From: an uncultured Sphingobium sp. | Lineage (GTDB): Bacteria > Pseudomonadota > Alphaproteobacteria > Sphingomonadales > Sphingomonadaceae | Reading direction: 5' to 3' | DNA: 5,904 nt | Assembly: GCA_946479185.1 (NCBI GenBank) | Contig: CAMLFF010000209.1 | Coordinates: forward strand, 1-5,904 | Program-made: the position numbers and the translations under genes | The notes under the pieces: model-generated | Seen by the model: only the letters and a program-made list of their open reading frames with translations | Databases searched by the model: none | What the model was told of the DNA's origin: nothing | Part shown: one piece after another, positions 4,890 through 5,904 of the stretch | How the letters are laid out: every line of letters begins with the position of its first letter | Position numbering within the stretch: position 1 is the first letter of the stretch

Positions 4890-5904
4890 CTATTGCGCCG
4901 CAGTCCGCTGCGCCGCGCGTCGTTCCGCTGCGGCGTGGGTGGGGCGCAGTATGAGGAGCAAGAGCAGCATGACCATCAGCGGCGACATAGCGATGGCTGT
5001 GAGCGTCGCCTCAAGACTGAGCGAATAGGTAAGCGCGAGGCCACCGATTGCGGGCGCGGCGACGCCACCGAGGCGGCCCATTCCTCCTGCCCAGCCAAGA
5101 CCCGTGCTGCGCACCGAGGGCGGATAGAATTGGGTGAGCAGGACGTTCAAACCGCCCTGACCGCCGGACTGGAAGAAGGCGAAGGCGACGAGCAGCGGCA
5201 TGAAGGCGGGGCTGCCAAATTCGGTGTGGCCGATGAGGATGAGCGCCGTCGCGTTGCCCAGATAATAGCAGGCGACGAGCCATAAGGGCCGCAGCCGATC
5301 CATCAGAAAGCCGACGCTCCCAATGCCTGCCAATCCCCCGATGAGCGCGACGATCAGCGCGACGGCGAATTGCTGGATGGATACGCCCGCCATCGTCTGG
5401 AAATAGGTGGGCAGCCAGGATGCGAGGAGGGCGATATTGCCCATGCTGAGCATGTAGCAGAGCCAGATCGTCACGGTGGGCACCGCGCGCCCGTCGCTGA
5501 ACACCTGCATCAATGTGCCCATCTTGGACTTGCCGGCGGTGGGCACGATGAACTCTTCGCGGCCATCGAGTTGCAGGCCCGGCTCGATCCTCAGCAGGGT
5601 TTGCGCGATGCGGGGATCATTGCGGCGCCGGGTCACGAGAAAAGCGAGAGACTCGTGCAGAAAGATTGCGAGCAGCGGCGCAAGCAGCAGGGCGAGCATG
5701 CCGCCGACCCAGAACGCGCTTTGCCAGCCATAGACCGGCACCAGAAAGGCGACCGATGCCCCCATCGCATTGCCCGCGCTGTACCCAGCCTGGGCGAGGC
5801 CTACAGCTGTCGAGCGGTGCTTGCGGGGCGTAATCTCGGACACCAGCGCCAGCACGGCTGGCACCACGCCAGCCAGGAACAGACCGGCGAGACCACGCAG
5901 CACC
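4890..5904 (-). CDS. MFS transporter, aromatic acid:H+ symporter-like (partial, N-terminus off window)
   Basis: The frame is open to the right edge, so the 5' end is missing; a GTG at 5903 is only an internal Val codon. The visible 337 residues begin in transmembrane helix 4 (RGLAGLFLAGVVPAVLAL) and run to a TAG at 4892-4890, giving about nine of twelve helices; roughly 110 residues are missing. Family marks are SEITPRKHRSTAVG (22-35) between helices 4 and 5, YGWQSAFWVGG then LLAPLLAIFLHES (58-84) through helix 6, a cytoplasmic loop (about 85-140), DRLRP (202-206) after helix 8, and FYPPSVRSTGLGWAGGMGRLGG (259-280) before and into helix 11. This is the arrangement of the PcaK/BenK/MhpT-type AAHS group, which imports benzoate-like or hydroxylated aromatic acids with protons. 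The exact substrate is inferred only; sugar or sulphonate porters of related MFS groups are possible. The C-terminal tail is Ala/Arg-rich. It leads the DUF3237 gene in a short operon. Confidence 0.93.
   Translation of the reverse strand, partial: VLRGLAGLFLAGVVPAVLALVSEITPRKHRSTAVGLAQAGYSAGNAMGASVAFLVPVYGWQSAFWVGGMLALLLAPLLAIFLHESLAFLVTRRRNDPRIAQTLLRIEPGLQLDGREEFIVPTAGKSKMGTLMQVFSDGRAVPTVTIWLCYMLSMGNIALLASWLPTYFQTMAGVSIQQFAVALIVALIGGLAGIGSVGFLMDRLRPLWLVACYYLGNATALILIGHTEFGSPAFMPLLVAFAFFQSGGQGGLNVLLTQFYPPSVRSTGLGWAGGMGRLGGVAAPAIGGLALTYSLSLEATLTAIAMSPLMVMLLLLLILRPTHAAAERRAAQRTAAQ

Noticed and set aside
4495..5028. A 177-codon plus-strand frame across the DUF3237 and MFS genes
   Set aside because: It spans two well-supported genes on the opposite strand, is His/Ala/Asp-rich and has no domain features.
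5901..5903. GTG as the start codon of the MFS transporter
   Set aside because: The protein at this point is already in the fourth membrane helix, so the GTG is an internal Val codon and the gene continues past the window edge.
1..5904. CRISPR arrays, tRNA genes, transposases, phage genes and attachment sites
   Set aside because: No direct-repeat array, cloverleaf, transposase motif or terminal inverted repeat was seen on reading both strands.

Overview
The window looks like chromosomal DNA of a GC-rich alphaproteobacterium, most likely a sphingomonad. That is an inference from base composition, gene style (periplasmic amidohydrolase, DUF3237 protein, aromatic-acid-type MFS porter, small c2-like cytochrome) and gene density; there is no rRNA or tRNA to place it firmly. 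I see no CRISPR array, insertion sequence, phage gene or attachment site.

Layout: (1) 1-210, plus strand, the C-terminal half of a RidA/YjgF-family protein whose start lies off the left edge. (2) 258-3340, minus strand, a two-gene operon: a full-length GabP-like amino-acid permease followed, with an ATGA overlap, by a secreted YtcJ-like amidohydrolase. (3) 3341-3864, about 520 bases with no intact gene. Its left part, immediately upstream of the permease, is a clear minus-strand relic of the 3' end of a succinate-semialdehyde dehydrogenase (gabD-like) gene; the rest is scrambled and may hold more of the same gene. (4) 3865-4239, plus strand, a small exported monohaem cytochrome c, followed by a hairpin that is a probable terminator. 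(5) 4363-5904, minus strand, an MFS transporter of the aromatic acid:H+ symporter type (N-terminus off the right edge) followed after 35 bases by a DUF3237 protein.

How the genes may work together: the permease/amidohydrolase pair suggests that an amide-, carbamate- or ester-linked compound is cleaved in the periplasm and a small amino-acid-like product is taken up. The gabD relic directly upstream of a GabP-like permease suggests the ancestral operon handled GABA or a related omega-amino acid, and that the dehydrogenase step has been lost here or moved elsewhere. The MFS/DUF3237 pair looks like a separate catabolic module, probably for an aromatic acid. The cytochrome stands alone between the two.

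I did not find a convincing novel system. The most interesting points are the decayed gabD beside an intact GabP-like permease, and the coupling of that permease to an exported hydrolase.
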